From Ptiloglossa arizonensis (Eukaryota; Arthropoda; Insecta; Hymenoptera; Colletidae): DNA of 64,000 nucleotides. The stretch covers positions 11,472,811 to 11,536,810 of the forward strand of contig NC_135058.1 of assembly GCF_051014685.1 (NCBI RefSeq), given 5' to 3'. The notes below the pieces were generated by a model. That model ran no database searches. It had not been told where the DNA came from and saw nothing but the letters and a program-made list of their open reading frames with translations. The translations under genes were made by a program, and so were the position numbers. Shown in pieces: positions 47,500 to 59,392 of this stretch. The stretch's first letter is position 1, and each line of letters starts with the position of its first letter.

Positions 47500-49420
47500 A
47501 CCGCTGCGCTACAAGCAAGATAATCGAAGATCCAAAGACAATAAACCAACCCTCCTTATCGCGTCGCCGGTACACGCGTAGTCCAACCTGCAAAGATCAT
47601 GTCCAACCGGACGGGAATATCGGACACGCGTAATCGCGTGTACTCTCGCGATTACGGCGCGCGTGCGTCTTCGATCGTACGGGCGGACAAACGATCGTAT
47701 CGGCAAGAACACGCCCTTCCGATACGAATCTCGCGACTCTTTATCGCGACGAAACGACGCTGGGCGGATTTATGGCGTTCGCGGGACTCTCCTCCGGTGA
47801 AATAAATCTAATATTCGCGTGTCAGCGGGCGGTCTAATAATGCAACGATTCGCCGCTGGTGGTGCCCGCTTTCAAGACCGAATCTTTACGCGTTGAACGT
47901 GCTCAGTCATCCCCACCACTGTTCGCGTTCTTTAGGCGCGAGAGAACAGCGTCGATTCGGTCGCGGTCGCCGGCTGAGCCGACAATGGCCGAGCGAGCGC
48001 TGAAACCGATATTGGTCGCGCGACTCCTCGAATTTCATTTCTCGGTGAAACTTCTTATTTTTCGTTCCTTTTCACACACTTCTAGAAACGAGAATATTCT
48101 TCGAATGTTCAGGGGGGTAAAAGTCTTTGAAATTTGTGATTTTTTTTTACGAAGTCTGTAAATTGTTTCGTTTACTCTTTTGAACGTATGTACAACTATT
48201 TCGCGTACTTGTGATGCACGTTTTGACACGCTTTAACCTTGTATTACAGTACTTTGTGCCTTTGATTTACATTTGTATATTTTAACATGGATAAGGCTCT
48301 TTTTTCGTTGCAATTGTTACAAATATTCTTCCACAAATTGTTCAAGTATACCGTACTTAAGTAGAATAAAACTTTCGGTCTAGTAACACTAACAAGATCT
48401 CTAAACTGCCTCTTCCTCCTAAAACGATGTCATCTAAGTACACCTAACACGAAACGGATCGATTTGTTTAAAAAAACATTCGAGAAGACCCTTGACCGAG
48501 TGAATCGCCTCTCGAGGGTCCCGAAAAATTTGCTCGCGTGATCAACGATCCCACTCAAGATCTACTCTTTGACGAGCCCAAGATGGAATTCGCGACCAAC
48601 CCCGAATTCAGTCCGCGGTACTTCGAAACGACGTAACTCCTCCGGCGAATCGTTCCAATGAAACGATGGATCGTCTCGCGGAGAACGAGGCGCGATATTC
48701 TCGGTTACGGAATCTCGCGCTAAAAATAACCGACCTAAACCGGTGACTTCCGTTGTCTGCCGGTGTCTTCCCGAGTACGACTACGATCTTCCTCTCGTCG
48801 TGAATGCTCCATTAATCATTCAGCCCGCTAATGGTCTGCGAGAGCCGAAGCGTGGAGGAGGTTTAGAACGGGGGTTGGACGACGCTTCAGAGGCGCAACG
48901 TCGTATCGTAAAGGGTGGATCGCAAAGGCTCCCTTTCAGGTCCCGATTCTTTCACGGGCGGCCACGCAAGAAAGGGGGCGAGGTGGTCTTGGGGGGCTCA
49001 GGGTTAGCGCGTGCTTTGATCGAATTCCATCCGCACGGAAACCGAAGCGATACGCTGTTATCGTACGTGGCAGTGAACACAGGGGGATGGGTGGGGAGGG
49101 GGTGGCGATAGAAGACGATAAAGACGGTTGGAAGCTAATCGTAGCGACGAGTGGGGGGTCGAGGAGGGGGTTTCTCGAGGGTATTGTGTCCGCCGAGTCT
49201 TGTCGAAAAGAGACGTGCCGATCGACATCCAGGGGGCGGATAGATCGAACCGGAAGGAACCAGAGGGAGGGTGTTGTTCGCGTTACGTTTATTGGCAGCA
49301 GATAGGGTGATGCGTCCGATCGTTAGGGCACGTTCTTAAATAGACGGAAAGTTCGACGTGCACGGTATATCGCCGCAACCGTCGACACCGCGAAAGAATC
49401 TTCGAGCAAGGGAACGAAGG
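47500..49420. other. CpG-rich stretches, no supported gene
   Basis: GC-rich at 47,500-48,020 and 48,550-49,420, AT-rich between. Open frames on both strands are Arg-rich and register-independent. G runs are frequent at 48,840-49,290. Could be regulatory or untranslated DNA. Confidence 0.4.
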
Positions 49421-49422
49421 TC

Positions 49423-49442
49423 AGGAGGAGGAGGAGGAGGAG
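49423..49442. repeat. (AGG)n microsatellite
   Basis: About seven AGG units in a purine-rich stretch. Confidence 0.9.
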
Positions 49443-49449
49443 TGTAACG

Positions 49450-50890
49450 GGGGGCTGCTAGCGACGAAGGGTGAAGTTTTTTGTCCCGCTGATAGGGGGA
49501 TGAAAAATGGAGAGTCACGTGGGGGTGCTCGATTAGAAACAAGAATATGAATCGGGCCCGTCCCGATCGTCAATATTCATGGGACGCGACGCGTCGCGGC
49601 GTCGTTACTTAGGCACGACGCTGGAAAGAAAGGACTCCGAACGGAAGATACCTCCGAGCTATTTCCCGACCCGTCGATAAAGCGTTTAACGACGCGGAAA
49701 TGGAAAGTCTGCGGGACTCGAGAATCGACACGCTGGATAATTAGCGAGAGATAATTACGAGGTCGGAAAAAATGGTATTCGGGTGGTCCTGGACAATGGC
49801 GGATGAAGAGATTTTTTTTTTTTTCTTTTTCATAATTAGAGAGAAAACCCTTTTTGTCCGTTTGATTCAATTCCGAAGAGCGGATAGGTTTGGATGCGAA
49901 AATGTGGAACGATCGTAAGAGAGAATAAGTTTTGGAGCTTTTCTTCGCCACGTTTTGACTCACGTTTAAGGGCGAGATGGATGTTAGAAACACTCGAATA
50001 TTTTTATTCGAAGATCCAATGGAATTTTCAGATCGTGATTTATATTGTCCGGAAACAGTACAGGGAAGATATTATTCTTTAAACGTAATTTAAATCATCA
50101 TTTCTTATTCATTGTGGATATTGTATAAGCATACGCTTTTGGAAGTTAAAAGTTCACTTCTTAGAGACTGTTAGAGACACAGAACTCGATAAACTTCTAA
50201 AGTAGGATAACCCGTATATTTAATGCAATTAAAAATATTCAAACATTCCAGTTCGTAATGAAAAGTAATATTCTGTAGCAGAAACATAATAGTATTGTTC
50301 TCTGTGAAGAGAAAATATTTTTTACAAATAAACTATTCGTTTTCATTGACACTTTTCAGCGTGTTGTAGTTAATATCTGAACGAGAGAAAATATCGAAAT
50401 TTTTGTTTTAAATTTAGCAATTTATAATCGAACAATTGTTTTCCATTCGATGGTACTTTGGTTCTCCGAATGCAAACAACCGGTTTGTATTAAATTCGTA
50501 ATATCCTGGTAAATATTTTTTTTCGCGTCACTATTCATTTTTATCGATCCCACGTTTTCGGTTTTTATTTTTCAGATTAAAGTTATTGCGTCTGAACTTC
50601 GTTAACCGTTTCGATGAACCGTGTTCCTTAACAATTATGCTTGTTATAAATTTTATGCACTCTCTACACCATTTCACTCTACTAGTTGCCTTATCTACCA
50701 CGAGACATCGTTAAACTAACGATATTCGAGCGTACTTGATAACTCCGTACTTACTTCTTAGCCTTCTGCACTCGTATGACATTGCATCCACACGGCAAGA
50801 TAATTTATATTTATAAACATCCATATTATTTATATTGTGCCGTAATGTTACGCAAATATTGGTTTTCAGCGGAAGTTCGGTCATCGTAAA
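49450..50890. other. no gene recognised; AT-rich after 49,800
   Basis: Unique DNA. The boundary at about 49,800 between GC-rich and AT-rich DNA is sharp. Nothing else is supported. Confidence 0.5.
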
Positions 50891-50898
50891 TGAGCTGA

Positions 50899-51015
50899 GA
50901 AATTATATAATTCTGGCAAACGTTTTATACAAATTGTTGATAAAATCGTAAGTGTACCGATAAATTATGCAATTCTGACAAATATTCCATTCGAATCGTT
51001 GATAAAATCGTAACC
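50899..51015. repeat. two-copy tandem repeat, period 62 bp
   Basis: GTTGATAAAATCGTAA occurs at 50,936 and 50,998, each preceded by a related AAATTAT.TAATTCTG.CAAA block. Confidence 0.7.
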
Positions 51016-51019
51016 GATT

Positions 51020-53490
51020 CGCCATCGATTGCGGTCGAAATCACGAAACGTTACACGGCAAGCGATACAAATTAATAGGTGACTAATTTATTTGCAACAT
51101 GTTTTAATACATCACGAATGTAAATTAGAAATCGGCATTAACGGTTTTCAGAGTATGTTTCCCCGTTTAATTATCGTAATTATGTGCAATAATTGCGTAC
51201 GCAACGATTTTCAAAAAATTCATAAATTAATTCCAAATGCCTGAATACTTTCAAATCGAAATTAACTTTTTGACTTCTCAATATCTCATAGTATCTCATT
51301 TACAACATTTCATTTAGTTACTCTCCTCCTCTATTCTTAACATTTTCCTCAGGTTTATCACGCATCGAAGAGTACCCAAATTTCGAGTCAGATTTGAAGT
51401 CGAAAAAACCACGATGAATAATTAAATAATGTATACATACCCGGTCGAAAATCACTGAAATCGCGCGATCGTCGAACACGATTTCTCGTGATCTGAATTT
51501 CGATCTTTAAATTGTTCGAAACACGCGACCGACGATACATTATGTACAAATGGAAAGAACCTCGGAAATAATTGGAGCGGGCTCGTTAAATAATAACCGC
51601 GGGAATCGTAGCCACTTGAAATCCGGTCGAACGGCAATTAACACTTTCCAAATTGGCCGTTCGAACGAGCATTATGGAGGAACCAACGAATTCGGGAGCT
51701 TTTCGCTTGCTCTCTCATGCAAATAATTCGCTTCGGTTTGTTTGCACTTACAGACTGGTGAGCTGGACGATCCTAATTTTCCACGAGCGTGGGCGCGTTT
51801 GTGTCATTATCGGCGCGGGTATCCGGGGCACTAACGGAACCGAGAATCCCCTCGCGTTCACTTTCCCGATTCGTCCACTCGAATTTCCCCAGCGAACTAC
51901 GATTATAATATGAATTTCGAGACCAGAGACGGGCGAAATTCTTATCCGGATCGAAATTTCGAACGACGAGTAAACGAGAAACGTTCGGTGCGTTATTCGT
52001 TCGATGAAAGTTACAATTCGAATTACAAAATTTTATTGTATAGGTAGTTGTGAAACCAATTTGGTACGTGTGACTTGTACAGGGTCGATCTTCATTTTCG
52101 TATAATGTATGTTTGGTAATTTTTAAAAACGTACATCAGATTTTCTACGATTTACTTTGAAACGAAGAAAGAAATATTGTACACGTGTAACAATTAATTC
52201 GTTAACTTCGTTTACAGTGATTCGTTTCTTCCTGACATTTTATACGATTCATTTTGTAGTACACTCGACGAGGACTCGAAAATCGAATCGAAACGTTGTA
52301 GAGTTCTTGGAGAAACGATCTCCGATATGTATACATAAAACGATACGTATTATTAATTTTGAAAAGCAATAATGAAATTGTATTTCACGTTGAACGAATA
52401 AAAGCTTATCCGAATAACTGTTCGGTGGAATAAACGTGGCAAATAAATCGCAACACGGTGTTTTTGTTCCAATGAAATTTTAACCATCCCTGCTCGTCGA
52501 AAGTATTGAAATCAGGAGAACGGAATTCATGCGTTACCGAGACCCAAACAAAAAACTCGTTTGCTGATGTCACTATTGTACGGCTTCCGTAAACTTATAC
52601 ACGGTATCGAGTTACTGGAAGAATACTTTCTCGTCTGTAATTCAATTAGGCCGGTAAGCGTAGAAAGAATCCGAAATCGCGAAAATTAATATCGTCGACG
52701 ACTTTCAAGCGAGACGACAGACGATACTTCAGAACCATTCGATGACTTCCTTTTTCATCGGTATAGCTCGAACGAGTTATTCTCGATACAGTTCGATAGG
52801 TTCGAGAAGAATTTTTAAACTCTAACGTTGCTTTGGGATGTCGCAAATTATACTTTTGACATTCACAATTAGGAAAATTGACAATGCTCGTTGTCGATAT
52901 AATTGAAATAAAATTACGTTTAAACGTTTGGATTTCAATCTGGGGATTCTTCGATAAAAGTGTCAGTTAGAAACACAAAAGAACTTTATGCGACTCTTTG
53001 CGTTAAGAAGGTTTAACTCGAGGACGAATTCTGATCGTTCGAACTATGCTTCCGTTGGGGATTGTCATTTTTCTTATGGATAACCATTACGACAAACAAC
53101 TCCTCCGCGGGTAACTTTAAATTCGCAATTAAATCGTCGAAACTTTCCAGTCTAACGTTTCGAATCAATTTATTATGCAGTCTCGTTCGAAATCCACGGA
53201 ACTAAGAAAAGGTCAAGAGTAAATAATGACTCCGCACGGTAGTTGATCGCGAATTCTTTTCTCATTACATTTCCAGTTATGAAACTAAATTAATATCGGA
53301 AATTGTCACTCCAGAAGTGGGCCGGTAACTATACTCGAAACGTCGGGACACAAGAAACCGCTCGATCGAATTTTCACTCCATTACCAAGAAACAATTATT
53401 TATTCCCTTTGTTCCCTACCGATCGAGTTTCAAATCCCCCTTGCCCTACGATTTAAATTTCGATAACGCGTATCATAATCAACATCGAGA
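51020..53490. other. no gene recognised
   Basis: AT-rich unique DNA with an isolated TACAGGGTC at 52,078 that recalls the element ends at 26,204. No exon is supported. Confidence 0.45.
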
Positions 53491-53501
53491 TCGATTTTTC
53501 C

Positions 53502-53590
53502 ATAAATTGGTTGGTCATGTTCTTCTGATGAAAAAAAAAGCGATTTCAAGTGATAGATAAGTTTCTTTTATTCTAAAAACTGAAAAGTGG
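53502..53590. repeat. dispersed repeat fragment related to the 19.4-kb MITE interior
   Basis: ATAAATTGGTTG..GTTCTTCTGATG, an A-rich spacer and AGCGATTTCAAGTGATA match ATAAACTGGTTG..GTTATTCTGATG..AGCGATTTCAAGTGGTA at 19,494-19,580 over about 70 bases in the same orientation. The TTAA ends of the 19.4-kb element are not found here, so this is a partial copy. Confidence 0.55.
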
Positions 53591-53679
53591 AAAGAATAAA
53601 AAAAACTCTCGCAAACTTTTTATAATTCTCTTCCTCACAAGACTACATGAACGACCCCCTAAATGCTCTTATCATTCTG

Positions 53680-53712
53680 CTAGGTTGTTCAATAACTTTT
53701 GTCGCTCTTCCA
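53680..53712 (+). mobile_element. possible lone terminus of a mariner-type element
   Basis: CTAGGTTGTTCAATAACTTT followed by TGTCGC resembles the TTAGGTTG-type ends of mariner-family transposons. No transposase frame and no inverted partner were found within reach, so at most this is a truncated relic. Confidence 0.2.
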
Positions 53713-53949
53713 TTGTAAAAAAATACTACGACACTTCAAATTCGAACAACTGTAAACATACGAACGAATCGACAGATCAACACGAAACTTCACAAATGTT
53801 CACCAAACGCTAGTACCATCTTTCAAAAAATAAAACTACGAACCTAACAGCTCCATTTCTTATCGAACATTAAAACATATCGAGCAAATCCTTAGAAAAT
53901 AACTACAACGAAAATGATAATATTTCCCTGTTATAGACAAATTAATCAG

Positions 53950-56160
53950 AGAGCATCGAGCGATCGTCACAAGCGTGACTGACAAAGCTTTAAATCGTCG
54001 ATTTAAATTCTAACACGTAATCGTAGAACAGGATATATTTCGTCTAACCTCGATTAATAAACGTCACCGTTGCGAATTAAATTATTATTTGCACCGTGCG
54101 GACTATTACGACCGTCCGTGGCGCGATCCCCCGGTCGTGAAGCGAGATCCGCTTCCCGCGAGGAGACAAAAGGATCCGAAAGCGGGTAGGAAAATTCCGG
54201 TGTACTTATTATGCGAAAGTTCCGAGTACACCGAGCAAAGACGCCCACCGAGGAGGCAATGGTACCTCGTTCCAAAGTCGCGGTTTTTGTCGCCGTGCGC
54301 GTTTCACGCGCCGAAAACTTGCGGAAGTCGCGGTGCAAACAACGGACGATGAATTATCGTGCGTTAGGTTGGCCGCGAGCTCACCCTCCTTTGTCCGAAA
54401 ATACACGCTCGCGAAGTTAAAGACCCCGTCGCGTCCGCGAATATCCGGCCGGCCGCGGAATTATGCGAAAAATAACAAGCCGGCCGAGATCATGAATGTG
54501 TCGTCGTCCACTGGCCCTCTCCCTCTTTCGAACCAACCGAAACCTGGTATCGAATTTACAACTTTCCAACAGCCCGTCGTTACGTACGACTAATTTCACT
54601 CGAGCTTCGCTCTCGAAACCGAGGGAACCGTGTTACGCGCGAGGGTGAGCGTAATTTTCGTTACGGGGTGATTCTTTTTTAACGCGACGCATCTCCAAGT
54701 TTCTTACGAGTTTCAGCTGCGTTAACGCGGGACGCGACCGCGTAACACCGAGAAGATGAACGTTACGATTCAGCGGAGATTTATATCCGAGTTATGGAAA
54801 AGTTTCCATCGTTTCCACGTTGCTTGGGGATTACGCGCCACTTCGGACCGGTATTGTCGTAGGGTTTCGTTTTAACGAGACTGGAACCACCGAAGGGGTT
54901 AATTTCACTTGTTTCGGACTTCGTTTTCAAATTGCTCGATTATCAACCGTGTTATCGAAATGGATAACGTTGTTTAAATTCTTGAGAAACGCGGTCGTCG
55001 TCGCGTCGATTTACCGGTGTTTGACGATGTAACGAAACCTCGTTTTTCGTCATTTATTTGTCAAATTAAAACAGAATTCTTCATATCGTTTCGAAAAACC
55101 AATTACTAGGACCACCGTGTTGATTTCACGCTCGAAGCATCCAAATTTGTCGCGAACGATACCGTTATTTATTTCCGATTCGATTGCCTTGGCAAGTAAA
55201 AAATAATTATCACAGTGTTACCAATATCGATATCGATACAGCGAAACTCGCATAAATGTTGTTCGAATTCGAATTCTTCGATTCTATTGTATCGAAATAG
55301 ACGAAGGATAATTTTGTTCAACTTGAAAAAAAAATATTCAAGATCGAACGAAAAATTTTTACCAATACTCAACCCTATCGCGAAAACTCTCGTGTGAATT
55401 TGACGTTTCTTAACTCTTGCGCTTTTGAATACACCGTGTTCGCTTCGAACGCCTCATTTGGTCTCGCATAATTGCGACAAACATGAGCGAAATAGTAAAG
55501 GCGAAATTAATTTCGTTCGATTCAACGCAGCGGGAGCGGAAAGTGGCTCGGCGGAGCGACGCAGAATGAATACGATTCGTGAATAAAATCCATGCCAATT
55601 TTCAGCCAGGATTTCCTAGAGGGGCAATACGGTGTACCAAATGGTCGGCACGCGTTGATTGCATACCTTATAACCGCAAGAAAGGATACAATGTTCACAC
55701 GGATATGCACTTATGCAGGTGAAGTACGAGCGCAGTCACAAATAATCAACTACGCCCGGCGGAGATTTCTCTGCGAAACCTCTTCTCCCTCCGACCACCC
55801 CTTCGCGTTTCCTCCGGATATATAAATCCTCGAATATTTTTCGCTCGTGTCCGCGAAAATGCACAACTTGCTCCTGCACACGCAAAGCGTACGCTTTCGC
55901 GAAAACAATCAATGATTCACGGGATGAAATCTACGGAGCTGAACAAACCTGCGTTCCCGCTCGAGCGCGCGGAGTTATGATACATGAACGAATTCGTCTT
56001 ACTTTTGGATACGTGGCTCAATTTTAACAAACCTTTTTCCACCATCGAGACTTCGAACATCGATGTCTAAATATTCATCTTATTTGTGCATTATAAATGA
56101 TTTACTTGCGTATAGAAATTAATCTCAATGAATAAACATCGATATAAGATTCTGACACGT
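53950..56160. other. no gene recognised
   Basis: A CpG-dense block at 54,050-54,760 has simultaneous open frames on both strands, followed by AT-rich unique DNA. GGATATATAAATCC at about 55,814 resembles a TATA box but has no initiator at the right distance. Confidence 0.4.
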
Positions 56161-56168
56161 TTTTACTT

Positions 56169-58085
56169 CGAATCTCGATCAAAATCAATTTCTATAAGTT
56201 ACTTAATCGTTTGTAATTCATAAATAAAATGCACATTGTTCGATCAATATTGGGAACATACTTAAATGTTAATAATAATCATCGAACTTGATAAACATTC
56301 CCCAAAACCGTTCGCCTTCGTAGATTTCGCAATATCTTGATGTTTATTCGTTATAATTATTAACAACCGTCGTAGAACCATAGTTTAGACATTTATTAAC
56401 AATGTCCTGGTACAAATAATGGCTTAAAATATCATTTTATTGAAATATTCTTAGTTCGCGATGGAATTTTTCATTGAGATCCAACCGACATTGTCAAGGC
56501 TATACGTATTGTTTATCGATTCACACATGTTCATCACGATGATTTTTCTATCTAGAAAAGCGATTAATTAAATTTCGGTACTTTTAAGTAAAAAGTACAA
56601 CTTCGACAAGTATTGTGTAAATTATAAGAATTATGAAAATGTTAAATTAATGTAACAAATAGACAATTATTACTTTCTCTGCTTTAAAACTTTACGAAAC
56701 ACGTTTTTACATCGAATCTCGATCAAAATCAATTTCTATAAGTTACTTAATCGTTTGTATTCATAAATAAAATGCACATTGTTCGATCAATATTGGGAAC
56801 ATACTTAAATGTTAATAATAATCATCGAACTTGATAAACATTCCCCAAAACCGTTCGCCTTCGTAGATTTCGCAATATCTTGATGTTTATTCGTTATAAT
56901 TATTAACAACCGTCGTAGAACCATAGTTTAGACATTTATTAACAACGTCCTGGTACAAATAATGGCTTAAAATATCATTTTATTGAAATATTCTTTGTTC
57001 GCGATGGAATTTTTCATTGAGATCCAACCGACATTGTCAAGGCTATACGTATTGTTTATCGATTCACACATGTTCATCACGATGATTTTTCTATCTAGAA
57101 AAGCGATTAATTAAATTTCGGTACTTTTAAGTAAAAAGTACAACTTCTACAAGTATTGTGTAAATTATAAGAATTATGAAAATGTTAAATTAATGTAACA
57201 AATAGACAATTATTACTTTCTCTGCTTTAAAACTTTACGAAACACGTTTTTACATCGAATCTCGATCAAAATCAATTTCTATAAGTTACTTAATCGTTTG
57301 TATTCATAAATAAAATGCACATTGTTCGATCAATATTGGGAACATACTTAAATGTTAATAATAATCATCGAACTTGATAAACATTCCCCAAAACCGTTCG
57401 CCTTCGTAGATTTCGCAATATCTTGATGTTTATTCGTTATAATTATTAACAACCGTCGTAGAACCATAGTTTAGACATTTATTAACAACGTCCTGGTACA
57501 AATAATGGCTTAAAATATCATTTTATTGAAATATTCTTTGTTCGCGATGGAATTTTTCATTGAGATCCAACCGACATTGTCAAGGCTATACGTATTGTTT
57601 ATCGATTCACACATGTTCATCACGATGATTTTTCTATCTAGAAAAGCGATTAATTAAATTTCGGTACTTTTAAGTAAAAAGTACAACTTCTACAAGTATT
57701 GTGTAAATTATAAGAATTATGAAAATGTTAAATTAATGTAACAAATAGACAATTATTACTTTCTCTGCTTTAAAACTTTACGAAACACGTTTTTACATCG
57801 AATCTCGATCAAAATCAATTTCTATAAGTTTCTTAATCATTTTTAATGCATAAATAAGATGCACATTGTTCGATTAATATTAGGAACATGCATAAATGTT
57901 AGTAACAATCGTGGAAATAAACAAACATTTCCCGAAACCATTCGCTTTGCAGATTTCGCAATATCTTGATGTTTATTTATCACAATTATTAACAACCGTC
58001 GTAGGAATATAGTTTAAACAATTATTAACAATGTTCTAGTACAAATAATGGCTAAAAAGCCATTAATTTCTTGAAATATTTCGTT
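56169..58085. repeat. 543-bp satellite-like tandem array: three near-identical copies plus a diverged partial copy
   Basis: Units start with CGAATCTCGATCAAAATC at 56,169, 56,713, 57,256 and 57,799. Lengths are 544, 543 and 543 bp, then about 285 bp of a fourth. Copies 2 and 3 look identical by eye; copy 1 differs at only a handful of places (for example an extra A in TTGTAATTCAT and ATG for ACG before TCCTGG). The fourth is clearly diverged (AATCATTTTTAATGC, GATTAATATTAGG). Each full unit holds a hairpin, GTACTTTT-AAGTA-AAAAGTAC. Units are AT-rich without coding frames. Homogeneous centre and worn edge are typical of an array evolving by unequal exchange. Confidence 0.95.
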
Positions 58086-58133
58086 AGATCGAACAAAGAC
58101 AATCGAAGTAACGGTAGGTCACCTTGTTGCGGG

Positions 58134-58169
58134 TATATAAGGAGCCGACAATTGACGAAAATTTCATTC
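58134..58169 (+). promoter_or_regulatory. TATA box plus initiator, strong RNA polymerase II core promoter candidate
   Basis: TATATAAG (58,134-58,141), preceded by GCGGG, matches TATAWAAR. TCATTC (58,164-58,169) matches the arthropod initiator TCAKTY exactly. From the first T of the TATA box to the initiator A at 58,166 is 32 bases, within the usual -30 to -32. No clear DPE (RGWYV) is present at +28, as is common for TATA promoters. About 65 bases upstream of the TATA box, TTC-TT-GAA forms two heat-shock-element units with a poor third. Transcription would run rightwards, away from the satellite array and into the structured duplicated module. No long open frame follows. Confidence 0.5.
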
Positions 58170-58242
58170 TCCAGGGAGCCTCCGAGGTGGACGGAGGTCT
58201 TCATTTTAGGTGTCTGGAAGGGAGGGGAGGCACTCTCGGTAA

Positions 58243-58279
58243 CCGGTACTGACCGTCGATAGGTGGTGGTCAGTACTGG
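58243..58279 (+). ncRNA. 12-bp hairpin followed by a T tract
   Basis: CCGGTACTGACC and GGTCAGTACTGG pair over 12 bp with one G-T wobble and a 13-base loop. Eighteen bases later a long T run (about 58,298-58,315) begins. It lies about 77 bases downstream of the predicted start site, so it would form in the nascent transcript. Confidence 0.4.
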
Positions 58280-58319
58280 CGACCACTCTCTCAATTCTTT
58301 TTTTTTTTTTTTTTTCACT

Positions 58320-58500
58320 TTTTTCTTTGTTTAATTTATTTTCTTTGTTCTCTGATTTCAATTTGTACTTGTTTTTCCATGTTTATTTTTTCCTCACTGC
58401 TTCGTTTATTTTCTTTGTTACTGCATGACTGTATTTAATCACTAACCAACTTCATTTCTATTTTCTATCATGCCTTGACTTTAGGTTTCCCTTAAGTAAG
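58320..58500. other. T-rich segment with acceptor-like end
   Basis: Pyrimidine-rich with branch-like CTAAC (58,442) and GACTTTAG|GTTTCC (about 58,477-58,490). It could be the 3' end of an intron in a rightward transcript; unproven. Confidence 0.25.
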
Positions 58501-58538
58501 AAGAACGAAGAACGAAGAACGAAGAACGAAGAACGAAG
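58501..58538. repeat. 7-bp tandem repeat (AAGAACG)5
   Basis: Five perfect AAGAACG units, then AAGAGG. Confidence 0.95.
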
Positions 58539-58583
58539 AGGACTTTTTCGTCGCAACCGCCGTGGGATTCTTAACTTAGTCTA

Positions 58584-59066
58584 AGTTAGTTTTAAGGCCA
58601 CCATGTACGAACATCTGTAATCTGCCAAACAATTAACCAATCTTTAGCTTAATTTTGCTCGCTTCCTCGTTCCTCGGCCCGGTCACCACTGCTTGTTGCA
58701 TAAGCAAGTGACCGGCCGTGTAGGTGGTCCGAACGGTCTATCGCCGTCTCCTCCGGTACGTCCGCTTCCAGGGGGGGCATGTTGCGAGCACAGGAGCAGG
58801 CATTTTTGCTGGTCCCTGCGAAAGCCTCCAAAATAAGACCCTCTCGTCGTAAAGATGGAGAAACGGGGCACTCCTCTAGGGGAGTGGTAGGCGTCGTTCG
58901 TTTCCTCTTGAATCGGGCCTACCGAGGGGATACGGGATAGACCTAGTAAGTCCAACTATACGGTTCGCGTCGCGTCTTTCCCAATTTTGCCTCGTTTTAC
59001 TCGAGGATGTAATTCCTTGGCAGAACTAAACGAGGAGATCGAAGGAACATTGATTCCTCCTATCTC
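58584..59066. repeat. duplicated GC-richer module, copy A
   Basis: Runs from AGTTAGTTTTAAGGCCACCA to GAGGAGATCGAAGGAAC..TTGATTCC. It matches copy B (59,080-59,603) in order with long exact blocks: the 37-nt hairpin, CCGAACGGTCTATCGCCGTC, GAGAAACGGGGCACTC, and ACTATACGGTTCGCGTCGCG with the bases after it. GC content is clearly above the adjacent satellite. On the minus strand a frame starting M-LLGLSR-PSVGPI (58,683-58,955) is matched in copy B, but copy A shifts register later. Function unknown. Confidence 0.85.
58679..58715. ncRNA. 37-nt hairpin, kept in both module copies (copy A)
   Basis: CCGGTCAC pairs with GTGACCGG; after a small internal loop (CAC opposite A), TGCTT pairs with AAGCA around a 7-base loop GTTGCAT. 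All 37 bases are identical in copy B, although the flanks differ. Confidence 0.55.
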
Positions 59067-59172
59067 TGCAGTTAGAAAAAGTTAGTTTTAAGGCCACCAT
59101 ATATCTATCTGTGATCTGCCGAGCAATTATCCAATCTTTAGCTTATTTTTGCTCGCTTCCTCGTTTCTCAAT

Positions 59173-59209
59173 CCGGTCACCACTGCTTGTTGCATAAGCA
59201 AGTGACCGG
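59173..59209. ncRNA. 37-nt hairpin, copy B
   Basis: Identical in sequence to 58,679-58,715: 8-bp outer stem, small internal loop, 5-bp inner stem, 7-base loop. Confidence 0.55.
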
Positions 59210-59352
59210 CCGTGTAGGTGATCCGAACGGTCTATCGCCGTCTCTTCTGGTGCGTCCGCTTTGAGAGAGTATATGCTGCGAACACAGGGGCAGGTGTTCG
59301 CACCGGTCCCTGTGGAAGCCCTTGTGCCACAAGACCCTCTCTTCGTCATCCT

Positions 59353-59392
59353 CCGTGGGTCAGGTCCACGCTCTGCGTGGCTCCTGACGCGG
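59353..59392. repeat. 40-base hairpin present only in module copy B
   Basis: GTCAGG (59,359-59,364) pairs with CCTGAC (59,383-59,388) and CACGC (59,367-59,371) with GCGTG (59,375-59,379) around TCT. The outer CCG/CGG can add three pairs. Its size accounts for the extra length of copy B, so it is either a hairpin insertion there or a clean loss in copy A. Confidence 0.5.

Noticed and set aside
58602..58619. Perfect GCCACCATG start context
   Set aside because: The frame closes after five codons, and copy B of the module lacks the ATG.
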